Assembly: GCA_016705695.1 (NCBI GenBank)
Contig: JADJLA010000005.1
Coordinates: 1 to 64,000 of the forward strand
Length of the DNA: 64,000 nucleotides
Direction: 5' to 3'
DNA from: Sphingobacteriaceae bacterium
GTDB taxonomy: Bacteria > Bacteroidota > Bacteroidia > B-17B0 > Aurantibacillaceae
Shown: positions 1-8,701 of the stretch, one piece after another
Layout: each line of letters starts with the position of its first letter
Numbering within the stretch: the first letter of the stretch is position 1
Made by a program: the position numbers and the translations under genes
Notes under the pieces: model-generated
What the model was told of the DNA's origin: nothing
Seen by the model: the letters and a program-made list of their open reading frames with translations, nothing else
Database searches by the model: none

Positions 1-334
1 AAAATAGCGCCAACCCCAATAGCTAATTTACTAGTAGCGACCATCGCCATTGATCTTTGCAGTACTTTTAAAAGAAAGTTTCGTAAATATTAACAACTTA
101 CCTTTTACTTACCTACGCTCAGAGTCGGCATTTTGGTACGTTGTATATTGCTACCTTCAATTCAATGGGTATTACCTTCAAAACAAGATTTCCTGAAATA
201 GTGATATTACCGACTAAAAGTGCCGTCGATCCAAAGTCGCCATTAGAATTGATATCGACGTTAATTTTAGTGCCTGAACCTAAGGTTTATAGAACCGGCA
301 TCTACACTTTGATTTTTGTTGGCGAGTTAAACAT
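1..334 (-). pseudogene. Bactofilin (polymer-forming cytoskeletal protein), 3' end off the window, frame disrupted
   Basis: Bactofilins polymerise into membrane-associated filaments that organise the envelope. On the minus strand an ATG at 332-334 starts MFNSPTK. Segments in all three frames then give the classic bactofilin order: SVDAGSI, GSGTKINVDINSNGDF, RIDGT, LVGNITISG, EGSNI, KSTAKINGD and VATSKLAIGVGAIF, which runs off the left edge. No single frame stays open. The breaks are one-base gains or losses, mostly in short homopolymers, so I favour sequence error over true decay. It lies 43 bp after the sprE stop on the same strand; SprE-bactofilin adjacency is, as I recall, common in Bacteroidota. 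Identity is firm from the RIDGT/LVGNI core; intactness cannot be judged. Confidence 0.75.
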
Positions 335-377
335 GGGCCGTAATTTTATACAAGATACAGAAATTTAGGCTAAGCAG

Positions 378-958
378 CTATTTTAGTTTATCAGGAGTAG
401 GTAATATGTTATTATCAAACTTTATAATTGTCGTTATAAAACAATTGGTAAACATGAGGTTCTTTTTACTACTTATAGGCATATTACCGCCGGGAACTAT
501 GAGGTAAGGTGAAGAGTTCTTTTTAAGATCGTCTTTAAAGAAGTCTTTATCGTCCTTCATGTTGTCTCTAAATTTTATGGCTTCAATGGCGATATCAAAA
601 CTTTATAAGATAAGAGTTGCATTTTGGTCCAAGTAATGTGCTTTCGATGTTAGTTACTTTTTATTACTGTAATATTTTTGCGAACATCAGGTTTTTGATT
701 TAAGCTATTCGCAATTTTTGGATCATCAGCGCACAGTGTAACATAAAATGTTGGTTAATAAAATTTATCTGGAACGTATCCTTGCCCATCACTTTTATTT
801 TTGGCGCGTCACTAAAGGCCTCGGATTTTTTGTTTTTAATACTATTCAAAATATCTTTTGATAAAGGCGCAACATCCGATTTAGGATACATACAATTTGT
901 TTTAACGCTACTTCCAAAGAATCAAGTCCTTTTAATTTGCCTAAGCTCATGGCTTTTA
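378..958 (-). pseudogene. sprE: sprE fragment: C-terminal region, multiply frameshifted
   Basis: Sense peptides recoverable on the minus strand in order are AMSLGKLKGLDSLEVALKQ, MYPKSDVAPLSKDILNSIK, FYVTLCADDPKIANSLNQ, KPDVRKNITVIKSN, NIESTLLGPKCNSYLIK, DIAIEAIKFRDNMKDDKDFF and finally NNILPTPDKLK with TAG at 378-380. Each step needs a one-base shift, usually at a run of T or A. The order, spacing and absence of internal nonsense substitutions fit a functional C-terminus read with errors. The end of this region is less certain because I cannot compare it with a homologue. Confidence 0.6.
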
Positions 959-1638
959 TAAAATTCGAACTTTGGCAAATAAACATTCTTGCCATTTGTA
1001 ATGGCATCGCTTTGCGAATATGAATCGGAATAATTACCGGCAGTGTACGAAGCATAAACAACTGCGTAATCTTTTTCTACATCGCTCAATACACTTTGTT
1101 TTTCTTCAGCGTATTTAGGATTTTTGATCAACTGTGCAAATTCGCTATTAGGATAATCGTTCAATATCTTGTTCTTATAGAACTCGGCTTTCTCTGCATT
1201 TTTTTCTTTTTCGTAAATGCGAAATAATTGATAGTAAGTGTTCAGTAAATATTTATGCGTACTATAACGGGAATTTAATTCTTCAAATGCAGCAATTGAT
1301 TTTTTATTATTACTCAGATCTTCTTTGTAGGTTGTTCCTAATAAATAAAAAGCTTCAATGATCTTATCATTACTTACTTTCAAAAGCGAATCGGTTACCG
1401 GTAAATTCTTTAAATAATATTCTTTTGTTTTTTTAGGATCTTTACTTGCCGTTTTATCTTTTGGATCCTTTGCGGGATCTGTAGCATTGTTTGTATTAGG
1501 ATCATCTATTGTAAGGGCTTTGTTGGATCGGCGCCAGTTATCCTCATTTTTGCGATTACCCCATTTTTTACCAAAATCGGCAATACCAAAACTAATGGTA
1601 TTTTGATTGTAGAAGTAAAATGTATTTTGATTACCCAT
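922..1638 (-). pseudogene. sprE: sprE fragment: YFYN motif and second TPR block
   Basis: This 238-codon open stretch carries the SprE signature MGNQNTFYFYNQNTISFG followed by KKWGNRKNEDNWRRSNK, a proline/lysine-rich spacer, and TPR-like helices (AFYLLGTTYKEDLSNNKKS; NTYYQLFRIYEKEKNAEKA). Its apparent ATG is an internal methionine, not a start. At its 3' end the frame is lost near 958, and the sense goes on as AMSLGKLKGLDSLEVALKQ in another frame. It belongs to the same gene as the N-terminal part, broken by one-base indels. Confidence 0.7.
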
Positions 1639-1838
1639 AGGAAGATTTGGATGGCCGCTAAATTTGTGTTGCTGCCAACGCTTTGCGCATTTGCCAATAA
1701 TCGTTCTTTTTCTTCACGCGCACGCTCTTCATCTTCTTCCATTTTTTTGATGATCTTTTCTACCATCGCCGCTTTTTCGGCATCACTCATTTCATAAAAC
1801 GCTGCAAGCTATCTTCGCGCTTTATCGTTTTTAAATAA
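1506..1838 (-). pseudogene. sprE: sprE fragment: acidic coiled-coil segment in shifted frames
   Basis: Reading on from the N-terminal part of sprE, the sense sequence resumes as LDNLVSYLKTIKREDSLQR, then shifts again at a short T-run near 1800 into YEMSDAEKAAMVEKIIKKM and a charged helix (EEDEERAREEKERLLANAQ). This linker of Glu/Lys-rich helix after the TPR block is typical of SprE. Near 1650 another shift moves the sense into the frame of the next fragment (MGNQNTFYFYNQ). It is not an independent small gene. Confidence 0.65.
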
Positions 1839-1839
1839 C

Positions 1840-3030
1840 TCACCAAGTTATCAAGGGTTTTTGCCTTGCTACAATGTTCTTATAATTTGGATGATCGTTA
1901 GGCAGTGTTGTAAGTGTACTATCATAATACGCTTGCGCAATTGGGTAATTGGTCATTTCAAAATTGATCTCACCCAATTTTAAATACGATAATGCTTTTT
2001 GACTCGGGTTTACCGTACTGGTTTGAACCGACTTCTTATAATAAAAAACAGCCTTGTCAATATTCTTTTCTTTTTCTTCAATTTCTCCAAGGGTATAAAA
2101 AATAACATCGTAGTAATCGGCATTTTTAAATTCGCGACCCATTTTCAAAAGACCTTTTTTGGTTTTTTCCGAATCCATTCGTTTTACATCCAGCAAGCGT
2201 GCCAATTTGATCTTGCTATAAAACACCATTTCGTAATTTGGTTTTAAGCGAATGGTGTATTCGTAAAAGCGACGTGCGCGTTTATAATCTTTCTGCTCTT
2301 CGAGCATTTGCGCAATAATGAATGAATAACGTGCGCGTTTTTTGCGCGGCGTACCGTTTATGAGTTTGCGATTATTGGCAGCCTCCATTAATTTAGAAGA
2401 AGCCTCGGTAAGCAATCCTTTACGGAAATAATAATCAGCTTCCAGCGCGGGTAATTCTTTTTTAATGTGGGCAGGTAATTTTTTTTCGTTCTTTAATAAA
2501 GAGATAATGGGCGCTGCACTACTTACCGAACCAACTTCGTTATACGATTTTATGAGCCATACCATGGCATCGTATTTATCTTTTGAATGATTATAAGCGC
2601 TTACCACATATTCAAATGCTTCAATGCCAGAAAAGAATTCACGCTTGTAAAAGCGCGAGATGCCAATGTTGATCCAATTATTATCTATCCATTTTCCGGA
2701 AGTAGGAATGGTATTGTCTTTTGAATCTTTGATAGCATGTCGCTGAATACACGTTGTTGATTTTTTTATCGCCTTATCAAATTCAGGAAAAGTTGTTTTT
2801 GCTTTTTCGTGTGTAGGGTAAACATAAACGGGTAAAGTTTTATCGTAATTCTCTCTATTATTATTTTCAATTTTAAAAACGCCGTCTTTTATGCTTTCAG
2901 TTGAATAATAATAGCCGTTATAACGTGCCGTTAAATTATGGAAGCCTCTCGAAAGCACCGTGTTCTTTTTTGTAGAACATGACGCTAGTACTATTATGAA
3001 ACTGAGATATGTGAAAAGCCTGAAAGTCAC
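1840..3030 (-). CDS. sprE: SprE/PorW, gliding/T9SS TPR lipoprotein, N-terminal part
   Basis: SprE (PorW) is an outer-membrane-associated TPR lipoprotein needed for type IX secretion and gliding. The frame opens with GTG at 3030 and a lipoprotein signal ending in the lipobox LASC, then the family hallmark RGFHNLTARYNGYYYS around residues 29-44. TPR-like helices fill residues 110-390 (for example GKWIDNNWINIGISRFYKR and GEIEEKEKNIDKAVFYYKK). The frame ends early at residue 396 after a one-base shift. The sense sequence continues in other frames to a stop at 378-380, for a total near 884 codons, the expected size of SprE. The gap to the upstream M20 gene is 79 bp. N-terminal identity is confident; the truncation is probably an artefact. 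Confidence 0.82.
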   Translation of the reverse strand: MTFRLFTYLSFIIVLASCSTKKNTVLSRGFHNLTARYNGYYYSTESIKDGVFKIENNNRENYDKTLPVYVYPTHEKAKTTFPEFDKAIKKSTTCIQRHAIKDSKDNTIPTSGKWIDNNWINIGISRFYKREFFSGIEAFEYVVSAYNHSKDKYDAMVWLIKSYNEVGSVSSAAPIISLLKNEKKLPAHIKKELPALEADYYFRKGLLTEASSKLMEAANNRKLINGTPRKKRARYSFIIAQMLEEQKDYKRARRFYEYTIRLKPNYEMVFYSKIKLARLLDVKRMDSEKTKKGLLKMGREFKNADYYDVIFYTLGEIEEKEKNIDKAVFYYKKSVQTSTVNPSQKALSYLKLGEINFEMTNYPIAQAYYDSTLTTLPNDHPNYKNIVARQKPLITW

Positions 3031-3109
3031 TTCTTTACTTTAACGAAAGAACGGTAAAAATAGTATAATTTTCAGAGTTTTTAGAGGAAAAAAGTGTTAA
3101 GGCTGGGCA

Positions 3110-4327
3110 TTATGACAGCTGTTTTACAGCTAAATAGGCCATTAAGCCTGTTCCTGTGCGAAGAGCGTTCTCATCTATATCAAAAGTGGAGGTATGAACC
3201 CCTGAAGTAATGTTCTTTGTCTTATTGCCGGTTCCTAGTCTATAAAAGCAGCTTGGCACCTTTTGCGAAATGAAAGAAAAGTCTTCGGCGGTCATGCGTA
3301 AGGGTAATTCTTCCACATTATTTTCGCCTAAGTATTCTTTGGCCCAAGCTGTGCAATTTTTTGTGAGCGCTTCGTCGTTCACTAAGAACGGATAGCCTTT
3401 TTCGATTCTAAATTCGCAAACGCCGTTCATTTGTTTCGCAACATCTTCTGCAATTGCCTTCATTTTCAAATGTGCTTTCGCTCTCCAGTTCTCATCCATG
3501 GTTCTAAACGTGCCTTCAATTTTTACTTCATCAGGAATAACATTTGTTGCGCCATTTCCAATTATTTTTCCGAAGGCAAGTACCGTAGGAGGTTTTGGTT
3601 TATTGTCGGCTTCGAGTGTTGAATAAGCAGGAGGCATTTCCATAAATGCTTTATGGAGTTCTAATAATATTTTTGAAGCAATAAGTAAAGGGTTAACATA
3701 ATCGTTTGGCATAGCTGCATGACCACCTTTGCCTTTAACTGTTATGTATAATTCATCAGTGCTTGCCATGTACATGCCGGTTTTAAAACCAACTTTTCCG
3801 GTTTCCATGCTTGGGAAAACATGTTGTGCTAATGCTGTAGAAACTTTTGGCGAATCTAATACGCCTTCTTTGATCATGAGTGATGCACCACCCGGCAATA
3901 CTTCTTCTCCCGGTTGAAAAATGATCTTTACACTTCCTTCAAATTCATTTTTTAATTCATTTAAAATAATAGAGGCACCTAAAACGCAGGCACTGTGAAC
4001 ATCATGTCCGCATGCGTGCATTATCCCTTTATTTTTAGAAGCATAAACTACATTATTTTTTTCTTCAATTGGAAGCGCGTCCATATCAGCGCGCAATAAA
4101 ATAGTTTTTTTACTAGGATTTTTCCCTTCGATCAAAGCAACAATTCCGGTTTTTACAATACCATTTTTAAAAGGGATATTATATTTTTTGAGAACTCCTT
4201 GAATGAAAGCAGATGTATTGTGTTCTTCAAACGATAATTCGGGATGTTGATGAATATGCTGCCGAATAGAATTTATTTCAGAAAAAAGTTCCTCTGAACG
4301 TTTTTGTATTTGAGAGATAAATGTCAT
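3110..4327 (-). CDS. M20D family amidohydrolase / N-acyl-amino-acid deacylase
   Basis: Zinc-dependent hydrolase of the M20D group (hippurate, IAA-amino-acid and N-acyl-amino-acid hydrolases), which cleaves amide-linked acyl groups in the cytoplasm. At 405 aa the length is normal. Metal-site motifs are visible: HACGHDVHSA near residues 105-114, GEEVLPGGA near 140-148, and HGGHA-type KGKGGHAAMP in the lid domain. A late conserved TAEDFSF segment supplies the last ligand region. There is no signal peptide. The start ATG overlaps the TAA of the upstream TauE-like gene by one base (TAATG), so the two are probably translationally coupled. The exact substrate cannot be told from sequence. Confidence 0.88.
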   Translation of the reverse strand: MTFISQIQKRSEELFSEINSIRQHIHQHPELSFEEHNTSAFIQGVLKKYNIPFKNGIVKTGIVALIEGKNPSKKTILLRADMDALPIEEKNNVVYASKNKGIMHACGHDVHSACVLGASIILNELKNEFEGSVKIIFQPGEEVLPGGASLMIKEGVLDSPKVSTALAQHVFPSMETGKVGFKTGMYMASTDELYITVKGKGGHAAMPNDYVNPLLIASKILLELHKAFMEMPPAYSTLEADNKPKPPTVLAFGKIIGNGATNVIPDEVKIEGTFRTMDENWRAKAHLKMKAIAEDVAKQMNGVCEFRIEKGYPFLVNDEALTKNCTAWAKEYLGENNVEELPLRMTAEDFSFISQKVPSCFYRLGTGNKTKNITSGVHTSTFDIDENALRTGTGLMAYLAVKQLS

Positions 4328-4691
4328 TATTTATTGAGGAGCATTTTTAATCCAATCAAAATGATCATTGCCCCAAAGATCTGTTTTACAATTTTGGTAT
4401 CGAGCGATAGAGCTGTTTTACTTCCAAAATAACTTCCAACAATAAATGTAATTGACATGATCAAAGCATACTTATAATTGAGTTGCCCATCTTTATAATA
4501 ATTGTAAACGCCCAAAAAACCTATTGGAAGCATGAACATGAATAGCGTTGTTCCTTGTGCGGCCTTTTGATCCATTGCCAAAAAATAAACGAGTACGGGA
4601 ACAATTACAATACCACCACCAATGCCAATTAATCCGCTTAGGTAACCTGCAACACAACTCCAACTGCCAATAAAATAAAAATATGATTCAT
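4327..4691 (-). CDS. TauE/SafE family permease, small form, with one frameshift
   Basis: A TauE/SafE-type membrane protein, a family that exports sulfite or organosulfur anions. ATG at 4689-4691 gives MNHIFILLAVGVV; the sense then jumps frame near 4640 to AGYLSGLIGIGGGIVIVPV, the TauE glycine motif, and continues open to TAA at 4327. With one base restored the product is about 121 aa with four membrane helices, matching the half-size family members found in Bacteroidota. In the downstream frame the first usable start would be a TTG at 4581, which would remove the glycine motif. The start lies 1 bp after the stop of the TolB-like gene. The frameshift may be a sequence error. Confidence 0.65.
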
Positions 4692-4692
4692 A

Positions 4693-7600
4693 TTAAAAAT
4701 CTGTAGCAAATGATAAACCTATCACTGCCTTTTGGGATCTAAAGTTATCAATTCCGTAGCCAAAATCCAATCGTACAAAATAACCGTATAATCGTGAGCG
4801 AATTCCCCAGCCTGCACCTGCTACCAATGGATTTTTATCGTTAATAACAGTAATGATGATAGGACTTAAATTACTTCCTTGAAGATACGTATTCACGTTC
4901 TCGGTATTCTCTTTGCTTAAAGGATTTAAACCATACCACGCCGCGCCAAGATCAAAAAAGCTGATCAATTGTAAGTTATTCAAGAAATCAGAACGCATTG
5001 GTCTATCAACAAAATATTTTACAATTGGGAAGCGCAACTCTGAATTGTAGGTTACAAAATTATTTCCGTTACGTATGTTTTGCGAAAAGCCACGCATGTT
5101 AGTTGCTAATGTTTGGAACTGATACGTCTCGGGTTTTACAATATTGATCTCGTTATTGAATTTAGCATTGAACCAATTATCTACTCCGCCTAAGTAAAAC
5201 AATAAACGATCTGTTTCCCAAGATGTTCCTCCGGCCAAACGATTACACCAAGTAATTTGTCGGTGAACACGTTGGTAATGTCTTAGGTCAAATCCTGCAG
5301 TGATTAGATCATGTCTTTCGTTCTTTATTTTGCGCCAATATTCGCCCCACACTTTTCCGCGGAATCCATTCATGATATTTACCATAACATTTCGCGTATC
5401 ATCAAATACTAATTCAGCACGCAATCCTACGTAATTATCATACGCGGGTTTTTTTGGAAGAGACACATCTCCTTGTGAAAAATAGGTAAATTTATCATTG
5501 CGATACAGTACCGACCCTTTAGCACCTAACACTTCATTGATAGGTAATTTAGCGGTGTAGCGAATATCATGAATATGTGCACGAGCAGGAGCCCCATTAA
5601 AATCATCGATCTTCACAAAACTTTGGCGATGCAATACTACTTGGTGATCAATTTTCTTTTTACGGTATTCATAGGATAATAGCACTTCATTATCAACACC
5701 ACCACTGGTAAATAGATTTGCAATTCCTGAAAAACGGAAGGCCCCAACAATACGGTGGTCTTCAAAAAGATCGCTAATACCTATTTTAGTTAAGAAATTT
5801 AATCCCGGATTTAAATATACCGGTGAACCCCCTCCAGCAAAACGCTGGTAGTTTGTTCCCAAATATGCGTTGTCAAATTGTGTAACAATATAATCGCTGT
5901 AAAAGGATGTGAAATAATTTTTTTGAATAGGGAATGTTATTAGGCCGGCATTTTTTGACCGCTTAAGAGAATCTGCCGCTAAAGAAATTGCGGTATTGGT
6001 TCCTACACCTTCTGTCTTTTTTGGTTCGCCACTCAAGGTATAATTATCAAAATCAATTCCGTCTTGTTTTTTTGTTGGTGTTTGGTTAATGCTTGGCGAA
6101 TTAGTTTCGGGTTGATATTTTTTTGCATTGTAAAAATAAGGATCGAGTAGTGTAGGCTTAATGGTCATTTTGAACCAACTGTCTTTTGGTTGCGAATAAT
6201 TCACCACATCTAATTTTCCTAAAGGTGTAACAGCCATATAATCTTTTCCGTTGTAATAGAATGTTTCGGCAACATGGGTTGCGTTCAAATTGATGTTCTG
6301 ATCTAAAATATTGCGATCGTAATTAGTTACTAATTTGCTTTTGAAAAAGTAACGGTAGTGTTCTGTGGTATCTACAAATGAAATAGCGCTATCGAATTCG
6401 GCAAGGTAGCGATTGTAGATTCCGTTCTTTTCGCTGAGGTAAGTAATGAATTGACTGGTGTATGCTTGCGGAACGCGCTCGTCAATTTCGCTTGAATTAG
6501 TAATTCCAACTAGCACTTGTGTTTTAAATGGATAAGGCGCCATGTAAAGATCCATGTTCTTGTTGAATTTATTAAAGAATGCCGCGTCATCTTTTGCTTT
6601 AATGGTATCGTTAGTGCGATTACTTTCAAACACAATATATTTTGATGATTTTACAAAAATAGGATTGTTATCATCCCAAATATCATTGGTAATTTGCTCT
6701 AAGCCGCTATTGTTTAGTGTAAAAACAAAAATATCGCTTTGGCCTTTTCCTTTTTTTACCCCACTCACTACTAATTTTTTTCCATCTTGGCTAAAAGAAA
6801 AGCTATTCACTTTTTCAAAGCCGGGCATATTGCGAATGTGTTTTTCTTTTGTTTCGGTATCGTAAGTGTGAATTACCATTTGATCTTTCAATTCGTAGAT
6901 CATCATCACCGTTTTATTATTGGGATGCCATTGGATCAAGGGATAATTGTAATCAGCGATGCGTTCTAACTTAGGACCCTTTTTTAAAATACGTGTTGGT
7001 TTTTTCTCTTCCAAATTCTTAACGTACACTTTCATCTGGCTTAATTCATCAGTAGCATAAGCAACGTTTTTTGCATCCGGACTTAAGCGCAATTGATAAT
7101 AATGTTTGGTGGACTTATATTTTTTAAGAACCGTATTGTTTTTAATTGGAGAAGTGCGCGCTGAATCTTTGGTCATGTAGATGCGGCGATTTTGCGCGTC
7201 AACAAAGTCGAATAATAAATTATCAAATGAAGTTCCTATAACAAATAAAAAGGCGTAATCGGGTGAGCGATTTATTTTTGTCATGTACAATAAACTTGGG
7301 ATCTGCGATTCACCATGCACATCCACAATATAATGCCATAACGCATGCCCTGCATTTGCGGCTTGTTTACCTGTAAGTTTATTGAATTTGCTGATCTTAT
7401 CATTTTTCAAAGCATCATACAATACATTATCATAATAACTATTCCATCCTTCGGATAAATACTGTACCAAACCTTTTGTGAACCATTCCGGTAAATTAAG
7501 CATTGTAGAGTTCTTTACCATTTCGCGAGCGTTACCCGAATACAGATCTTGATTGATCATTAACTCGGCAAGTGCGGCGCGAATTTGTTTATCCAAGTCG

Positions 7601-8007
7601 GCATGATTGCCATTAAAGTAAACAAAGATCTTATCCCCAATTATTTTTGTGGTTCCGCCAATGTTGGATGATTCATCATTGTTCAATCCAATATTACTTT
7701 GCTTAAAATCGTTTTGATTATTGTAAACAATAACATTGATCTTATCATCAACTTGATGTTCTAAGCGTTTTTCTAAAATAGGTAATTGATTGTTGGCCGA
7801 AACGGAAACATATTTTGCTATCTCATTTCCACCGGCATAAAAATAAACTCTTATGCGTTCGTAGTCAAAATAGGTCCAGTTAAAAACTTGGTATTGAATT
7901 CGGTTCTTTCCAAAGTCCATTTGCATGCCATAATAGAACTGCGCCTGCAATTTTAAAGCAGAACTTAGCAGTAAGAACAATATGGTAATGTTTAGTCTTT
8001 TTAACAT
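4693..8007 (-). CDS. Large secreted protein: degenerate peptidase-MA domain, TolB-like propeller, C-terminal outer-membrane barrel
   Basis: I place the start at the internal ATG 8005-8007 (MLKRLNITILFLLL, cleaved after LQAQ), because it begins a clean signal peptide; an upstream in-frame ATG at 8076 adds 23 atypical residues. Residues 40-300 resemble a gluzincin (peptidase MA) domain with LPEWFTKGLVQYLSEGW, but the expected HExxH is replaced by AALAELMIN, so catalysis is unlikely. Residues 310-560 hold WD40/TolB-like blades (LSPDAKNVAYATDE; FSQDGKKLVVSG; SKYIVFESNR). The last 400 residues alternate like a barrel and end in VIGLSFATDF, an outer-membrane signature resembling Omp85 surface antigens. 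Such proteins are often named TolB in this phylum. Function is unknown, possibly envelope assembly. Confidence 0.7.
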   Translation of the reverse strand: MLKRLNITILFLLLSSALKLQAQFYYGMQMDFGKNRIQYQVFNWTYFDYERIRVYFYAGGNEIAKYVSVSANNQLPILEKRLEHQVDDKINVIVYNNQNDFKQSNIGLNNDESSNIGGTTKIIGDKIFVYFNGNHADLDKQIRAALAELMINQDLYSGNAREMVKNSTMLNLPEWFTKGLVQYLSEGWNSYYDNVLYDALKNDKISKFNKLTGKQAANAGHALWHYIVDVHGESQIPSLLYMTKINRSPDYAFLFVIGTSFDNLLFDFVDAQNRRIYMTKDSARTSPIKNNTVLKKYKSTKHYYQLRLSPDAKNVAYATDELSQMKVYVKNLEEKKPTRILKKGPKLERIADYNYPLIQWHPNNKTVMMIYELKDQMVIHTYDTETKEKHIRNMPGFEKVNSFSFSQDGKKLVVSGVKKGKGQSDIFVFTLNNSGLEQITNDIWDDNNPIFVKSSKYIVFESNRTNDTIKAKDDAAFFNKFNKNMDLYMAPYPFKTQVLVGITNSSEIDERVPQAYTSQFITYLSEKNGIYNRYLAEFDSAISFVDTTEHYRYFFKSKLVTNYDRNILDQNINLNATHVAETFYYNGKDYMAVTPLGKLDVVNYSQPKDSWFKMTIKPTLLDPYFYNAKKYQPETNSPSINQTPTKKQDGIDFDNYTLSGEPKKTEGVGTNTAISLAADSLKRSKNAGLITFPIQKNYFTSFYSDYIVTQFDNAYLGTNYQRFAGGGSPVYLNPGLNFLTKIGISDLFEDHRIVGAFRFSGIANLFTSGGVDNEVLLSYEYRKKKIDHQVVLHRQSFVKIDDFNGAPARAHIHDIRYTAKLPINEVLGAKGSVLYRNDKFTYFSQGDVSLPKKPAYDNYVGLRAELVFDDTRNVMVNIMNGFRGKVWGEYWRKIKNERHDLITAGFDLRHYQRVHRQITWCNRLAGGTSWETDRLLFYLGGVDNWFNAKFNNEINIVKPETYQFQTLATNMRGFSQNIRNGNNFVTYNSELRFPIVKYFVDRPMRSDFLNNLQLISFFDLGAAWYGLNPLSKENTENVNTYLQGSNLSPIIITVINDKNPLVAGAGWGIRSRLYGYFVRLDFGYGIDNFRSQKAVIGLSFATDF

Positions 8008-8077
8008 GGGCCGGGACCTATAAAAGTAGCAAAAATCCAATTGGTTTTCAAGGAAATATGGGGTTTTGAGGGACATT

Positions 8078-8701
8078 TTAGGTTCTTTTCACAATAAATT
8101 TACTGCGAAATAACCAATTACCATCGGTAAGCCATACAATGTAAAGGCCATCATTGAGGTCGTTAATATTTACTTCGCTTTGGCTTTGATTTATATCAAG
8201 TAATAAAGGGCGTACAACTTTTCCAAATTGGTTAAAAATAAAACCTTCCACTTGTGCTCCAACATAATTGTAAAAACGTAAGCGAATAAATTCCTGATTA
8301 AAAACAGGATTAGGAAAGACCAAGATATTCGGTTTGGGTGTTTGTTGGCTTACATAAATGCGAAAAGCCGGAGAGGTTTCATAACCGGGAATGGAAATTT
8401 TGTAATAGTTCATCATTTCAATACCCGGAGAACCATGTGTAAAATTAAAAGACTCATCGGCAGTTGTGTTGCCGCAAACACCGGAGTAATTATAGATCTG
8501 CAAATAATTAAGCGAATCGGTACAATGTAAAATTTCGTAACCGGGGCAAGATTGCCCGGCGGTTAAAGAAAAGCGAACAAGCACTTGACTATTTGTTCCT
8601 TGATTTTGACTATTTACTAAACTTACATTTACGTTTTGTATGCGCTGAGAAAAAATGCTTAGGCACCCAAGAATAAAAATATATGTGAAAAGCTTCTTCA
8701 T
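8078..8701 (-). CDS. Secreted protein with T9SS type A sorting domain
   Basis: The start is taken at ATG 8699-8701 (MKKLFTYIFILGCLSIFSQ, a good signal peptide) rather than the ATG 15 bases upstream. The ATG overlaps the TGA of the preceding gene (ATGA), which suggests coupling. Residues 20-120 form a compact beta-rich domain with a Cys pair (SCPGYEILHC) and a later CGN. The last 80 residues begin ILVFPNPVFNQEF and end SKFIVKRT, a standard type A sorting domain, so the protein should be exported and attached to or released from the surface by T9SS. I do not recognise the N-terminal domain as an enzyme. Confidence 0.75.
   Translation of the reverse strand: MKKLFTYIFILGCLSIFSQRIQNVNVSLVNSQNQGTNSQVLVRFSLTAGQSCPGYEILHCTDSLNYLQIYNYSGVCGNTTADESFNFTHGSPGIEMMNYYKISIPGYETSPAFRIYVSQQTPKPNILVFPNPVFNQEFIRLRFYNYVGAQVEGFIFNQFGKVVRPLLLDINQSQSEVNINDLNDGLYIVWLTDGNWLFRSKFIVKRT

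Noticed and set aside
141..368. Plus-strand 75-codon ORF near the left edge
   Set aside because: It is antisense to the bactofilin fragments, whose motifs are unmistakable on the minus strand.
1506..1790. A separate small charged protein starting MSDAEKAAM
   Set aside because: It is the coiled-coil segment of sprE in a shifted frame; the sequence before and after continues SprE.
1840..3030. SprE loss as a biological event
   Set aside because: The many one-base homopolymer shifts crowded at the window edge, in two adjacent genes, look like sequence error.
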